Made by a program: the position numbers and the translations under genes
Shown here: piece after piece, positions 20,797 through 28,230 of the stretch
Position numbering within the stretch: the stretch's first letter is position 1
How the letters are laid out: each line of letters begins with the position of its first letter
Source: Candidatus Woesearchaeota archaeon
GTDB taxonomy: Archaea > Nanobdellota > Nanobdellia > Woesearchaeales > ARS49
Assembly (NCBI GenBank): GCA_016203305.1
Contig: JACQMY010000038.1
Coordinates: 1 to 39,583 of the forward strand
Direction of reading: 5' to 3'
Length of the DNA: 39,583 nucleotides
The notes under the pieces: generated by a model
Told to the model about the DNA's origin: nothing
The model's database searches: none
The model's input: the letters and a program-made list of their open reading frames with translations, nothing else

Positions 20797-21708
20797 TTAA
20801 GCTTTTCCTGACGAACCGAACAATTGTATTCGGTGTTCGACGACTTGTTGCATTAGCTCTCTTGCTGGTGCGAGTATGTGTCTTGGGTCGAAGTCTTCTG
20901 GTTTTTCAGCTACGAATTTTCGAACTGCTGCGTCAAACGCCAACCTTAAGTCCGTGTCGGTATTTACTTTGTTGATTCCGTTTTTGACAGCAAGCGCTAC
21001 TTGGTCGTCTGGCACTCCTTCGGGTTTGCCGAGGTGTGCTCCGTAGCGTGCTGCTAGTGTAACAAGCCAGCTTGGCACTCCGCTTGCGCCGTGCAAAACA
21101 AGCGGCATGTTTAGTTTTTGTTTGATTGTTTTTAGCAGGTGTATGTCTAATCGTCCGCTGCCTGAGAATTTATACGCGCCATGCGATGTACCAATTGCGA
21201 TTGCCAGAGCGTCTACTCCTGTTTTGTCCACAAATTCTACTGCCGCGTCTGGGTCTGTGTAAATAATTTGTCTGGAAACTATTTTTTCTTCCGCTCCTCC
21301 GATGGTTCCCAGCTCTCCTTCCACTCCTATTCCTTTTTTGCTCGCCCAGCCGACAACTTTTTTTGTGTTTTTCACGTTTTGCTCGAATGGAAGGTGGCTT
21401 CCATCATACATGATGCCTGTCCAGCCTTTTTTGATGCATGCTTTTATCAGGTCGAGATCTCTTCCGTGGTCGACGTGCAGGCATACCGGTACTTTTTGGT
21501 CTGCTGCTGTTTCTGCTAGTGCTTTTAGGTAGTCTTTGCCTGCGTATTCAAGGGCACCTTGGCTTGTTTGTAGGATGATCGGGCTTTTTTGAGAAACTGC
21601 TGCATTCATGACTGCTTGGCAGATTTCCATGTTGTTGATGTTGAACGCGCCTACTGCATAGTTTTCCTTGTTTGCTTTCGCGAGTATTTTTTTGAGGGTT
21701 ATGAGCAT
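20797..21708 (-). CDS. fba: Class II fructose-bisphosphate aldolase
   Basis: Zinc-dependent aldolase joining or splitting fructose 1,6-bisphosphate and triose phosphates, or tagatose bisphosphate. A 303-residue TIM barrel with VGAFNINNMEICQAVMNAA, PVCLHVDHGRDLDLIKACI (zinc His and catalytic Asp), GVEGELGTIGGAEEK, IAIGTSHGAYKF (zinc His), LVLHGASGVP (zinc His) and INKVNTDTDLR (phosphate loop). Archaea usually use the DhnA-type class I FBP aldolase, so a class II enzyme is of bacterial character. Last gene of the amylase operon, overlapping the sugar kinase by 10 nt. Confidence 0.92.
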   Translation of the reverse strand: MLITLKKILAKANKENYAVGAFNINNMEICQAVMNAAVSQKSPIILQTSQGALEYAGKDYLKALAETAADQKVPVCLHVDHGRDLDLIKACIKKGWTGIMYDGSHLPFEQNVKNTKKVVGWASKKGIGVEGELGTIGGAEEKIVSRQIIYTDPDAAVEFVDKTGVDALAIAIGTSHGAYKFSGSGRLDIHLLKTIKQKLNMPLVLHGASGVPSWLVTLAARYGAHLGKPEGVPDDQVALAVKNGINKVNTDTDLRLAFDAAVRKFVAEKPEDFDPRHILAPARELMQQVVEHRIQLFGSSGKA

Positions 21709-22667
21709 TTGTTCACCTTTCCTGCTTTTTGTGCTTGTTTCTCGATTTGCTTTCGTGTTAATAATGTGTTTGTCGCGCCATAGTGTTGTATTACTGAGTT
21801 TGCTTGTGCTGCTCCCCAGCGTAACGCTGTTGGCACGTCTTTTCCGAGCAGGCGGGCTGCTACAAACGTGCTCGCAAAGCTGTCTCCTGCTCCTGTTGGC
21901 TCAACAACAGGAACGTCTTTTGGAGTTACGTGCCAATGGTCTTTTCCATCATAAGCGTCTGCTCCGTTTGGTCCGTCTGTTATGACAACAAGTGGTACAT
22001 ATTGGTGTAGTTCTTTCAGTAGTGCTGATGTTTGTTTGTTCGTGCCAGATAGTGCTTGTGCTTCTTCTTTATTCAGGACCAGTATCTTGCACGCGTCAAG
22101 GACGTGTTTGAGCTTTTTAGGTCCTAGTTCGCATAGGTAGATTGATGGATTCCAACTCATTGGGATGTTTTTTCTTTTTGCGTATTTTGCGATTTCTTGT
22201 GCTGTTTTCCAGCTTTGTCCTAGGAAGCTTCCGAGGTAGAACCAGTTTGCTTGTAGTTTTTTCCACGGTACTTCTTCTGGCATGAAGGTGTTGTTTGTTC
22301 CTCTGTATGAGAATATTGTTCTGTTTTTTATTCCGCTGAGTATGCATGAGAGTCCTGTTTCTCCCGCTCTTGGTCCGAGGAAATTGATCTTTTCTTGTGC
22401 GAGTTCTTTTAACAACGCATCTCCCCGTTGGTCTTTTCCTATTTTGCCGAGATATCCTGTTTTAAACCCTAGTCGTGCGAGATTTACTGCAGTATTTGCG
22501 CCTCCTCCGCCCAGGCAGGTGTGTGTTTTCTCGACTATTATCTTGCCGCCGACTGGCACAGCGATGTCCTCGTGTCCGTGTACGCGTAGGACTTCCACTC
22601 TATTGCTATGTGTTACCATAAATATGTCCGTGCTTGCTGATCCTATTGTGATAACTTGGTATTTCAT
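21699..22667 (-). CDS. PfkB-family carbohydrate kinase
   Basis: A 322-residue ribokinase-like kinase. LGGGGANTAVNLARLGFKTGYLGKIGKD is the PfkB substrate/lid region, LNKEEAQALSG is the N.EE block, LVVITDGPNGADAYDG is the T.G..G block and EPTGAGDSFASTF contains the catalytic Asp of GAGD. The phosphate donor and sugar are not predictable; encoded between the glucan enzymes and aldolase, it may make a hexose or hexose-1-phosphate product that enters glycolysis. It overlaps its neighbours by 4 and 10 nt. Confidence 0.88.
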   Translation of the reverse strand: MKYQVITIGSASTDIFMVTHSNRVEVLRVHGHEDIAVPVGGKIIVEKTHTCLGGGGANTAVNLARLGFKTGYLGKIGKDQRGDALLKELAQEKINFLGPRAGETGLSCILSGIKNRTIFSYRGTNNTFMPEEVPWKKLQANWFYLGSFLGQSWKTAQEIAKYAKRKNIPMSWNPSIYLCELGPKKLKHVLDACKILVLNKEEAQALSGTNKQTSALLKELHQYVPLVVITDGPNGADAYDGKDHWHVTPKDVPVVEPTGAGDSFASTFVAARLLGKDVPTALRWGAAQANSVIQHYGATNTLLTRKQIEKQAQKAGKVNKCS

Positions 22668-23254
22668 AGTGCTGCCAGTATTATTATGGTTGTTCCTACG
22701 CCTGCCACTATTCCGAGTGCTAGATAGCTTGCGATAGTGAGTAGGTTGTTGGGAAGTTCTTTTGTATGCGCGAGCGTTAGCAGTGTTTTGTATGGGCTGT
22801 TTACGCGTTGTGGTTTGTGTGCGAGTGTTAGTTCTGTTTTGTGCGGGCTAGTAATTGGTTTTTGCTGGTGTGTTAATGTGAGGTCTGTTTTGTGGCAGGT
22901 TACTATAATTTTCGGTTTGAGCTTGATGGGTGTTGGCGTTTTTGGGTTTGTTTCTCTGGCGGGTATAATCGTTGTGGTGGTTTCTTGTGGGAGTTCTTTT
23001 GCTGGTTCTGGCCCTATGGCCTCGTCTATGATGCGTAGCATGTCTCCTTTGCTTGCTTGCTGGACTTCTCGAGCAAGTGTGTCATTTTTTATGACGTGTT
23101 TTATCCAGTTTGAGAAGTCGTTGTTATGTGGTGTGACGTGGTGTTTGTAAGTGTTATCGTCCATGTTTTGTAATTCTTTGGCTAGTTCTGCCAAATTCTT
23201 TATGGGTGTTCCTCCTTTTAGCCAGAATATCTTTTCTGGCGGCGCGTTGGTCAT
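22664..23254 (-). CDS. Membrane-anchored NDFxxW-module protein with KTxLTLxH repeats
   Basis: A 196-residue protein of three parts. Residues 8-66 form the same module as in the transketolase C-subunit and the next gene: FWLKGGTPIKNL, MDDNTYKHHV, NDFSNWIKHVI, LAREV. Residues about 110-168 are basic and proline-rich with three copies of a KTxLTLxH motif (HKTDLTLTH, HKTELTLAH, YKTLLTLAH) at about 17-residue spacing. The C-terminus is one transmembrane helix (LLTIASYLALGIVAGVGTTIIILAAL), a tail-anchored arrangement that would hold the module on the cytoplasmic membrane face. The module resembles one I associate with DUF5752; the name needs an HMM check. Overlaps both neighbours by 4 nt. Confidence 0.65.
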   Translation of the reverse strand: MTNAPPEKIFWLKGGTPIKNLAELAKELQNMDDNTYKHHVTPHNNDFSNWIKHVIKNDTLAREVQQASKGDMLRIIDEAIGPEPAKELPQETTTTIIPARETNPKTPTPIKLKPKIIVTCHKTDLTLTHQQKPITSPHKTELTLAHKPQRVNSPYKTLLTLAHTKELPNNLLTIASYLALGIVAGVGTTIIILAAL

Positions 23255-23586
23255 CTGATCAGCTCTTTTACTAGTTTTTTGAGTATTGCTCGCTGCGCGT
23301 CTATTCTGTTGTGAACGTGCCTTATTTCGTCTGCGAGTTCTTTGTTCTCAAACACGTGTTCGATCCAGTTGCTGAAGTGGTTTTCCGCTTCGTTGACGTA
23401 TTGTTTGAAGTGTTCTTCACTCATTGTTTCAAGTTCATCGATAAGCTCGAGTACTGTTCTGATTTTTCTTCCGTCGTGTAGGTTGAAGCTTTTGGTTTCT
23501 GGCGCTTTTCCTAGTAGTTTGGTGGTTATTCTTACGGCAAGTGTTTTTTGTGGGCTTTTGGTCTTAGCGGTTTTTGTTTTTTTCAT
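23251..23586 (-). CDS. Soluble NDFxxW-module protein
   Basis: A 111-residue protein that is little more than the module: a basic N-terminal tail (MKKTKTAKTKSPQKT), then about residues 33-92 with FNLHDGRKIRTVLELIDEL, MSEEHFKQYV, ENHFSNWIEHVFENKELADEI. Here the usual Asp of NDF is His. A final helix follows. The gene sits between the GH57 amylase and the membrane-anchored module protein with 4-nt overlaps on both sides, so it is made with them in fixed proportion. A scaffold or regulator of the glucan enzymes is a hypothesis. Confidence 0.65.
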   Translation of the reverse strand: MKKTKTAKTKSPQKTLAVRITTKLLGKAPETKSFNLHDGRKIRTVLELIDELETMSEEHFKQYVNEAENHFSNWIEHVFENKELADEIRHVHNRIDAQRAILKKLVKELIR

Positions 23587-24794
23587 GCGTTCACCTCTAT
23601 TGGTCGTAGTAGTTTGGTAAACTTGGAGAATACTCCTTGTTGTTTTTTGAGTTGCATTTCAAAGTCTTGCAGGATGTTCATGTAGGTGATGAACGCATCG
23701 TATGGTGTGTCGTATGGGTTGAAGTATTTGTGCACGTCTCCGTCGTTGAACCATTTGGTGCACATGTAGTAGAAGTGGTCGCTGGTGGTTAACTTTCTCC
23801 AGGTGTCGAGTTGTTTTTTGCTTATATTTTTCTTTAATTCGTAGACTTTCTTGGCAGCTGCTTGCTGCATTTTGTTTCCTAGCCATGCTGTTGTGTCGCG
23901 TTCAATATCTGCCCAGCTTATGGTGTTTGGTATGTCGAGTGTTTCTTTTGGAGCAACTTTTGCTAGTTCGCTGGGTGTGTGGAAACTTATGTTGTGTTGT
24001 TTTAGCGCCGCTGGCAGGTGTTTTAGGAAGTTGAATATTCCTGTGTCGCTCCATTGGTGTTCTCCAAATGTTTCATAGTCCATGAATAGGTTGATCGTGT
24101 CTCCCAGTATTGGCGCCAGCCAGTTTGCGTACTTTTCTGCTGTTAGTGGCCATCCACTCCAGTGTTTGTTGCTGAATCTGAATGCTATGTCGTCTGACAA
24201 TCGGTAGTTCTTTAGCAATAGCTTGATGTTTTTGCACCCTGCTGGCTGGTAGATGTAGTTTGGGCTTCTCCAGCCGAGCGCGCCGTCCCATCCTTCTGCG
24301 AGCACTGCTTTGTAGCCCATGTTTTCTGCTTCTTTCGCCAGTTCATTGTTGTATATGAGTTCTGTGTTTCTGAATACTGTTGGTTTTTGTCCGAATTCTT
24401 GCTTGATTGTTTTGTGGTGTTGTCTTACTTGTTCTCTGAATTCTTCTTTGTCGTGTAGGAAGCTTAGTGAGTGGTGGCTGGTCTCGTTCAGGAACTCGAT
24501 GGAGCCTGTTTCCGCTAGTTCTTTGAAGCTTTCTAATACTTCTGGCGCGTATTGTTTGAATTGTTCGAGTGCTGTTCCGCTGATGCTGTATGATGCCTTG
24601 AAGTCTTCATGTCTGTGGATGAGCTCAGAGACGATTCTGTTCGCAGGGATATAGCACTTTTTGGCTACTTTTTGCATGACTTCTTGGTTTTTCTTTTGGT
24701 CGAAGTAGTCTGCATGTTTGCCTATTTCGAATAATGTGTACTTGCGTAGCCTGAATGGTTGGTGGACTTGGAAGTACAAACAAATGTTAGTCAT
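23583..24794 (-). CDS. GH57 alpha-amylase/glucanotransferase-type protein
   Basis: A protein of about 403 residues of the GH57 family. Signatures: ICLYFQVHQPFRLR (the HQP motif), TSHHSLSFL, PTVFRNTELIYNNELAKEAENMGYKAVLAEGWDGALGW (region of the nucleophile), and INLFMDYETFGEHQW (the acid/base Asp motif). The length fits GH57 enzymes acting on cytoplasmic alpha-glucan. No signal peptide. I choose the ATG at 24794, preceded by AAGGGGGAAAA; an ATG seven codons upstream is open. It is in the operon after the glycosyltransferase. Confidence 0.88.
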   Translation of the reverse strand: MTNICLYFQVHQPFRLRKYTLFEIGKHADYFDQKKNQEVMQKVAKKCYIPANRIVSELIHRHEDFKASYSISGTALEQFKQYAPEVLESFKELAETGSIEFLNETSHHSLSFLHDKEEFREQVRQHHKTIKQEFGQKPTVFRNTELIYNNELAKEAENMGYKAVLAEGWDGALGWRSPNYIYQPAGCKNIKLLLKNYRLSDDIAFRFSNKHWSGWPLTAEKYANWLAPILGDTINLFMDYETFGEHQWSDTGIFNFLKHLPAALKQHNISFHTPSELAKVAPKETLDIPNTISWADIERDTTAWLGNKMQQAAAKKVYELKKNISKKQLDTWRKLTTSDHFYYMCTKWFNDGDVHKYFNPYDTPYDAFITYMNILQDFEMQLKKQQGVFSKFTKLLRPIEVNA

Positions 24795-24832
24795 TTTTCC
24801 CCCTTTTGTAGTCATTCATGGTAGTGCGCTTT

Positions 24833-26053
24833 TTAATGTTTTCCTCTGTATGGGTGTTGGTAGACTTCCTTGATTTTTCTTGCAGGTTCTTCAAGGTTGA
24901 ACTTTTGGATTTCTCTGAGAGTGTTGTGCGTGAGTTCTTCTCGTAGTGCAGTATGCCTGAGAACGCTGACTATTTTGTTGGTCATTTCATTGACGTCCCA
25001 GAAGTCGACTTTGAGTGCGTGGGTGATTACTTCTGATGCGCCGCTTTGTTTGCTGATGATGATGGGTGTGCCGTTTTTCATGCTTTCCAGGGCAACCAGT
25101 CCGAATGGCTCGCTGACCGATGGCATTACGTATATGTTTGCCGTTTGGAATGCGTGGTGAACGTCTGCTCCTTTTAGCATGCCTGTGAAGACTACTTTGT
25201 CCGCGATGCCCAGTTCTGCTGTCCGGTGAAGTATGCGCGGCAGCATGTCTCCATCTCCTGCTATGATAAAGCGTGCGCTTGGCTCGTAATCTAGAACCCT
25301 TTTGGCCACTTCAACAAAGTAGTCCGGTCCTTTTTGGATAGTTATTCTTCCTAGGAAGAGCACTGTTTTGTGTTCCTTGAGTGGGATGCTTGGGTGTTGT
25401 GGCAAAGGCTCATTGTCTATTCCCCAGTGGACTACGTTGATCTTGTCTGCTGGAATGTTATAATGCTTGATGATGTTGTTTTTGCTGAACTGGCTGTTTG
25501 TTATGATGGTGTCTGCTTCCTTGAGGCCGAGCCATTCGATGTGGCTGATTCTTGGGTCTGGGTTGTTTGCTGTTCTGTCGAACTCTGTTGCGTGTAAGTG
25601 CACGACAAGTGGTTTTTTGCTGGTTTTTCTCGCAATTATGCCTGCTTGGTAGGTCATCCAGTCGTGGCAGTGAATGATGTCATGTGTTTCCTCTTTTGCG
25701 ATTTGTGCGGCTGCTGCTGTGTAGCGCGCGACTTCATCAAAGACGTTTTGCCCGTAGAGGTGTTTGTTTTTTGATTGGGTGTGCTGGTAATAGTGTTCGT
25801 ATTCTTTGCTGGTTAGGTATGGTGTGAGCGGGCTTTTTATTGTGCGGAGGCGGAGGTGCTTTATCTTTTCGTGCGCTCCGACTAGTTTGACGAATTTTGC
25901 AGTGGCTCCTTCTGGTGCGAAGGGCATGACGAATGTGACGTTTGTGTTGTTTTTGCTGAGTCCTTTGCAGAGGTCGTAGCATGCTGTTCCGAGTCCTCCT
26001 GATTTGAATGGCGGGAACTCCCAGCCAAACATGAGCACGTTGATTTTACTCAT
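24833..26053 (-). CDS. Glycogen-synthase-like GT4/GT5 glycosyltransferase
   Basis: About 406 residues, GT-B fold. N-terminal domain begins INVLMFGWEFPPFKSGGLGTACYDLCKGL, with the KxGGL-like acceptor loop of glycogen synthases; CHDWMTYQAG is the H-D-W block. The C-terminal domain has LFLGRITIQKGPDYFVEV, FIIAGDGDMLPRI and SVSEPFGLVALESM, the E-x7-E donor-site motif. It probably elongates a cytoplasmic alpha-1,4-glucan from an NDP-glucose. The ATG at 26053 lies inside the end of the wHTH gene (ATGAGTAA overlap); a start at 26071 is also open. Confidence 0.88.
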   Translation of the reverse strand: MSKINVLMFGWEFPPFKSGGLGTACYDLCKGLSKNNTNVTFVMPFAPEGATAKFVKLVGAHEKIKHLRLRTIKSPLTPYLTSKEYEHYYQHTQSKNKHLYGQNVFDEVARYTAAAAQIAKEETHDIIHCHDWMTYQAGIIARKTSKKPLVVHLHATEFDRTANNPDPRISHIEWLGLKEADTIITNSQFSKNNIIKHYNIPADKINVVHWGIDNEPLPQHPSIPLKEHKTVLFLGRITIQKGPDYFVEVAKRVLDYEPSARFIIAGDGDMLPRILHRTAELGIADKVVFTGMLKGADVHHAFQTANIYVMPSVSEPFGLVALESMKNGTPIIISKQSGASEVITHALKVDFWDVNEMTNKIVSVLRHTALREELTHNTLREIQKFNLEEPARKIKEVYQHPYRGKH

Positions 26054-26339
26054 GTCGTGCCCCCGGCACATTCGTTCTACGTCCTTCTTCCTTCCACCTT
26101 CGTCCTACATCCTTTTGCCTTCGTCCTTCTTCTTTCAACCTGTAGATTTTCACGTACTCACTTAGAAATACTGGCTCGATTTTGCCTGTGCCGATGAGGT
26201 GGATTAGGTGTCCGTCAACGGTTCTCCAAGTGAGGCCGGTTTTTGCAGCTATCTGGTTGACCGTGCGCTCTCCCTTGGAGAACTCGTTGAGGATCAACTG
26301 GCGTATCTCAGGGTAGGTCTTTCTCTTTTTCCGTATCAC
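26046..26339 (-). CDS. Winged-helix regulator with a heptamer-encoded C-terminal tail
   Basis: A 97-residue protein. Residues 8-66 form a helix-turn-helix plus wing (YPEIRQLILNEFSKGERTVN, QIAAKTGLTWRTVDGHLIHLIGTG, EYVKIYRL), an archaeal regulator fold. Residues 68-91 are Arg/Glu/Lys-rich, with GRR at 72-74, 79-81 and 86-88, an exact 7-residue period. This is the translation of the heptamer array at 26069-26145 (three heptamers equal seven codons). It is the first gene of the operon that carries the glycosyltransferase, amylase, module proteins, kinase and aldolase, and is a candidate regulator of it. TATA box CTTTATATAT lies 26 nt upstream. Confidence 0.75.
   Translation of the reverse strand: MIRKKRKTYPEIRQLILNEFSKGERTVNQIAAKTGLTWRTVDGHLIHLIGTGKIEPVFLSEYVKIYRLKEEGRRQKDVGRRWKEEGRRTNVPGARHE
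26069..26145 (+). repeat. Heptamer array (about eleven units) inside the wHTH gene
   Basis: Units include CCTTCTT, CCTTCCA, CCTTCGT, CCTACAT, CCTTTTG, CCTTCGT, CCTTCTT, CTTTCAA. On the coding (-) strand it is GAAGG-rich and encodes the Arg/Glu/Lys tail of the regulator. Boundaries are within 1-2 nt. Confidence 0.75.
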
Positions 26340-26360
26340 AACACATTCACAAGAGTGTTC

Positions 26361-26370
26361 ATATATAAAG
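26361..26370 (-). promoter_or_regulatory. TATA box of the glucan operon
   Basis: Minus-strand CTTTATATAT centred 26 nt from the wHTH ATG at 26339. It would drive the seven-gene transcript ending at 20797. Confidence 0.55.
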
Positions 26371-26483
26371 AGTATTTAAAGGTTATGCTTATTCTAACCA
26401 TAAGTATAGTTTATTATAGATTTAAGTTATGCTTAAAATTTGGAGCGGAGTTTATACGGCAAATCACAGAAGAATGCCATGAA

Positions 26484-26906
26484 TTAAATCCCTGACAAGA
26501 TATACTTTATGGCGAGTAAAATTACTGCAAACAACAAAGGACCCATCACCATAAAGGCCGCTATTTTAGCTAATATGACAGGTCTGCTGGATCGTTCATA
26601 TCTAACTATGTCAGGAATCATGCAAGATAGCCATGCGCCAAGTGCCAAAAATGGAGCCAAGCCAATTCCTACAGTTGGTCTTCCGATAATGCGGCTTGAT
26701 GTTGAAAGCCCGCTCTCGATAATCAAGTATGCGGAGAAAATGAAGAGTACTTCTGCCCATGCTGTGCATAGCATCCAGAACAGAAAGCCATTTTCAGCTT
26801 TTTTTGTTGTGCCTGGGAACATTAGCAGAATGAGAAAATACCAGATTGCCGAGACTGTAATCAAAATCCCGCCAAAAAGTACGAACATTCCCCTTAACTC
26901 GTTCAT
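26484..26906 (-). CDS. Four-pass membrane protein
   Basis: A 140-residue protein with four hydrophobic helices (MFVLFGGILITVSAIWYFLIL, FLFWMLCTAWAEVLFIFSAYLII, GIGLAPFLALGAWLSCMI, ILAKIAAFMVMGPLLFAVILLA). No family recognised. The + strand here is A-rich, the reverse of the G+T-rich bias of the rest of the window, so the gene may be a recent arrival. A TATA element (about 26929-26940) lies 28 nt upstream of the ATG. An overlapping + frame (26509-26997) is its shadow. Confidence 0.6.
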   Translation of the reverse strand: MNELRGMFVLFGGILITVSAIWYFLILLMFPGTTKKAENGFLFWMLCTAWAEVLFIFSAYLIIESGLSTSSRIIGRPTVGIGLAPFLALGAWLSCMIPDIVRYERSSRPVILAKIAAFMVMGPLLFAVILLAIKYILSGI

Positions 26907-27004
26907 GAACTTGGTATGCTCGCAGTATTTAAAAATCTGGTTGCAAAGATTGGAATTAACGATTACAGTGGCAAAAGATGTGAAAACGAACAGCTAAATG
27001 TTGA

Positions 27005-27046
27005 CTGACTTCCTTCATCCTTTGTCCTACAACCTTCTACCCTTTG
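27005..27046 (+). repeat. Heptamer array (six units) at the end of the PEBP gene
   Basis: Units CTGACTT, CCTTCAT, CCTTTGT, CCTACAA, CCTTCTA, CCCTTTG. It runs into the last codons and stop of the PEBP-family gene. Confidence 0.65.
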
Positions 27047-27549
27047 CGAGAATACGTTCCCATCAATGTCGCTTCTTCAAGAACGTGTCCTTCTATTGCA
27101 GATAGTAGTTTTTTCTTGTCAGATCCTGATGCTAGGTCTAGCATGTTGTCAAGCGCGTAGAGTTTGAAATAATATCTGTGTTTTCCTGATGGCGGGCATG
27201 GTCCGCCGTATCCTTTTCTGCCCCAGCTGTTTTTGCCACCCACTCCAATTAAGCCCGCTATTTTCTTAGTGTTTGGTGGTATGTTCCATGCTATCCAGTG
27301 GTCCCATGTGCCCATTGGTGCGTCTGGGTCGTCCATTATTAGTGCAAGCGATTTTGCTTGTTGTGGAATTCCTGTTATCTCCAAGGGCGGTATTGCGTCT
27401 TTTCCGTCGCACGTGTATTCAGATGGTATTGTTTGTCCTTCGTTGAATACGCTGGTGAGTTTCATTGTGGTGTTGTTTATTGCATTGGTATAAAAAGCTG
27501 GCGAACACGCAGCTAGAAGGATTATGCTAAGTAAAATGTGGCCTTTCAT
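27037..27549 (-). CDS. PEBP (YbhB/YbcL-like) lipoprotein
   Basis: A 170-residue phosphatidylethanolamine-binding-protein-family member with a lipoprotein signal (MKGHILLSIILLAAC). Conserved blocks: IPSEYTCDGKDAIPPLEI, SLALIMDDPDAPMGTWDHWIAWNIP (the D-P-D.P motif and H-W block) and YGGPCPPSGKHRYYFKLYALD (the GP.PP.G.HRY motif). The family has a small anion-binding pocket; the role in prokaryotes is unsettled. The last residues and stop lie in a heptamer array. A single-gene unit by position. Confidence 0.88.
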   Translation of the reverse strand: MKGHILLSIILLAACSPAFYTNAINNTTMKLTSVFNEGQTIPSEYTCDGKDAIPPLEITGIPQQAKSLALIMDDPDAPMGTWDHWIAWNIPPNTKKIAGLIGVGGKNSWGRKGYGGPCPPSGKHRYYFKLYALDNMLDLASGSDKKKLLSAIEGHVLEEATLMGTYSRKG

Positions 27550-27590
27550 TTATCTTTGAATGTCTTTTTATCGTTTTAATTCTTTCCCCC

Positions 27591-27640
27591 AAGTAGTTGG
27601 TAGTAAGTAGCCATTAGTACTACAAACTACTTTCATCCTT
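27591..27640. repeat. Inverted repeat with heptamer-like units upstream of 27685
   Basis: AAGTAGTTGGTAGTA (27591-27605) and TACTACAAACTACTT (27618-27632) pair at 14 of 15 positions around a 12-nt loop. CTACAAA also occurs in the array at 2255. It sits just upstream of the TATA box of the next gene, so it may be regulatory. Confidence 0.5.
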
Positions 27641-27643
27641 ATA

Positions 27644-27653
27644 GTTTATATAC
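27644..27653 (+). promoter_or_regulatory. TATA box for the gene at 27685
   Basis: GTTTATATAC about 36 nt upstream of the ATG, or about 30 from the GTG alternative at 27679. Confidence 0.5.
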
Positions 27654-27684
27654 AACCAAGTTGGCAGTCTTATTGTGAGTGAAG

Positions 27685-28230
27685 ATGTTTACAACAATTA
27701 TAGAGGATATTCTAGAGCAATATTCTGGCTTGCTTTCTGATGCTGGCGGGCGTGCTTTCATCGCACGGTGTGTGCGTGAGGGATATACCAGTAATCCTGA
27801 ATATCAGGATATTGCTGCAAGTTTTTTTGAACATAAGGATGTTGACGATGCTGGTATTTCTTTGGGTTCTCGTGTGCGCGAGTTGGAGGTTGCTGCTGCT
27901 ATCGCTCCTCGTTTGGCTAGGAGAATTGTAAAGTCTGGTTCTGCTGAGGAAGAGAATATGTTCGACTGCGAGGCAGAGGGTTTGTTCGCGCATGCCGCTT
28001 GTGTTGCAGAGTCAATGTTTGATTTTGGCAGGGTGGGTATGTATCAGCGGTTGAATGAGTTTATTGAGTATGGTCCTGGTGGTCCTGATTTTGATGAGAG
28101 CTTGCTGTTTTATGCTGCTGACCTGAAGACTGAACGTGGCGTGTATGCTTTTGGTGAAAACCGGGATTATATTCTTCGTTGTGCTAATTTTTTGCGTGAG
28201 CGTCGGGAGCGCAAACGTCTGGTTTTTTAG
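27685..28230 (+). CDS. Uncharacterised helical protein
   Basis: A protein of about 181 residues that I do not recognise. It is acidic and all-helical in appearance, with no transmembrane segment: MFTTIIEDILEQYSGLL, REGYTSNPEYQDIAASFFE, LEVAAAIAPRLARRIVKSG, and a C-terminal RCANFLRERRERKR. A stretch of small helices with Arg/Glu pairs could be a repeat fold. The ATG at 27685 is in frame with GTG at 27679 and either may start. It has its own promoter and ends with a 4-nt overlap against the convergent CBS gene. Confidence 0.55.
   Translation: MFTTIIEDILEQYSGLLSDAGGRAFIARCVREGYTSNPEYQDIAASFFEHKDVDDAGISLGSRVRELEVAAAIAPRLARRIVKSGSAEEENMFDCEAEGLFAHAACVAESMFDFGRVGMYQRLNEFIEYGPGGPDFDESLLFYAADLKTERGVYAFGENRDYILRCANFLRERRERKRLVF

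Noticed and set aside
26378-26440. TTATGCTTA duplicates and GGTTA...TAACC near 26380 as an attachment site
   Set aside because: Short, A/T-rich and with no integrase nearby; insufficient evidence.
26509-26997. 162-codon + frame over the four-TM gene
   Set aside because: The - strand gives a clean membrane protein with a TATA box; the + frame has no fold-like pattern.
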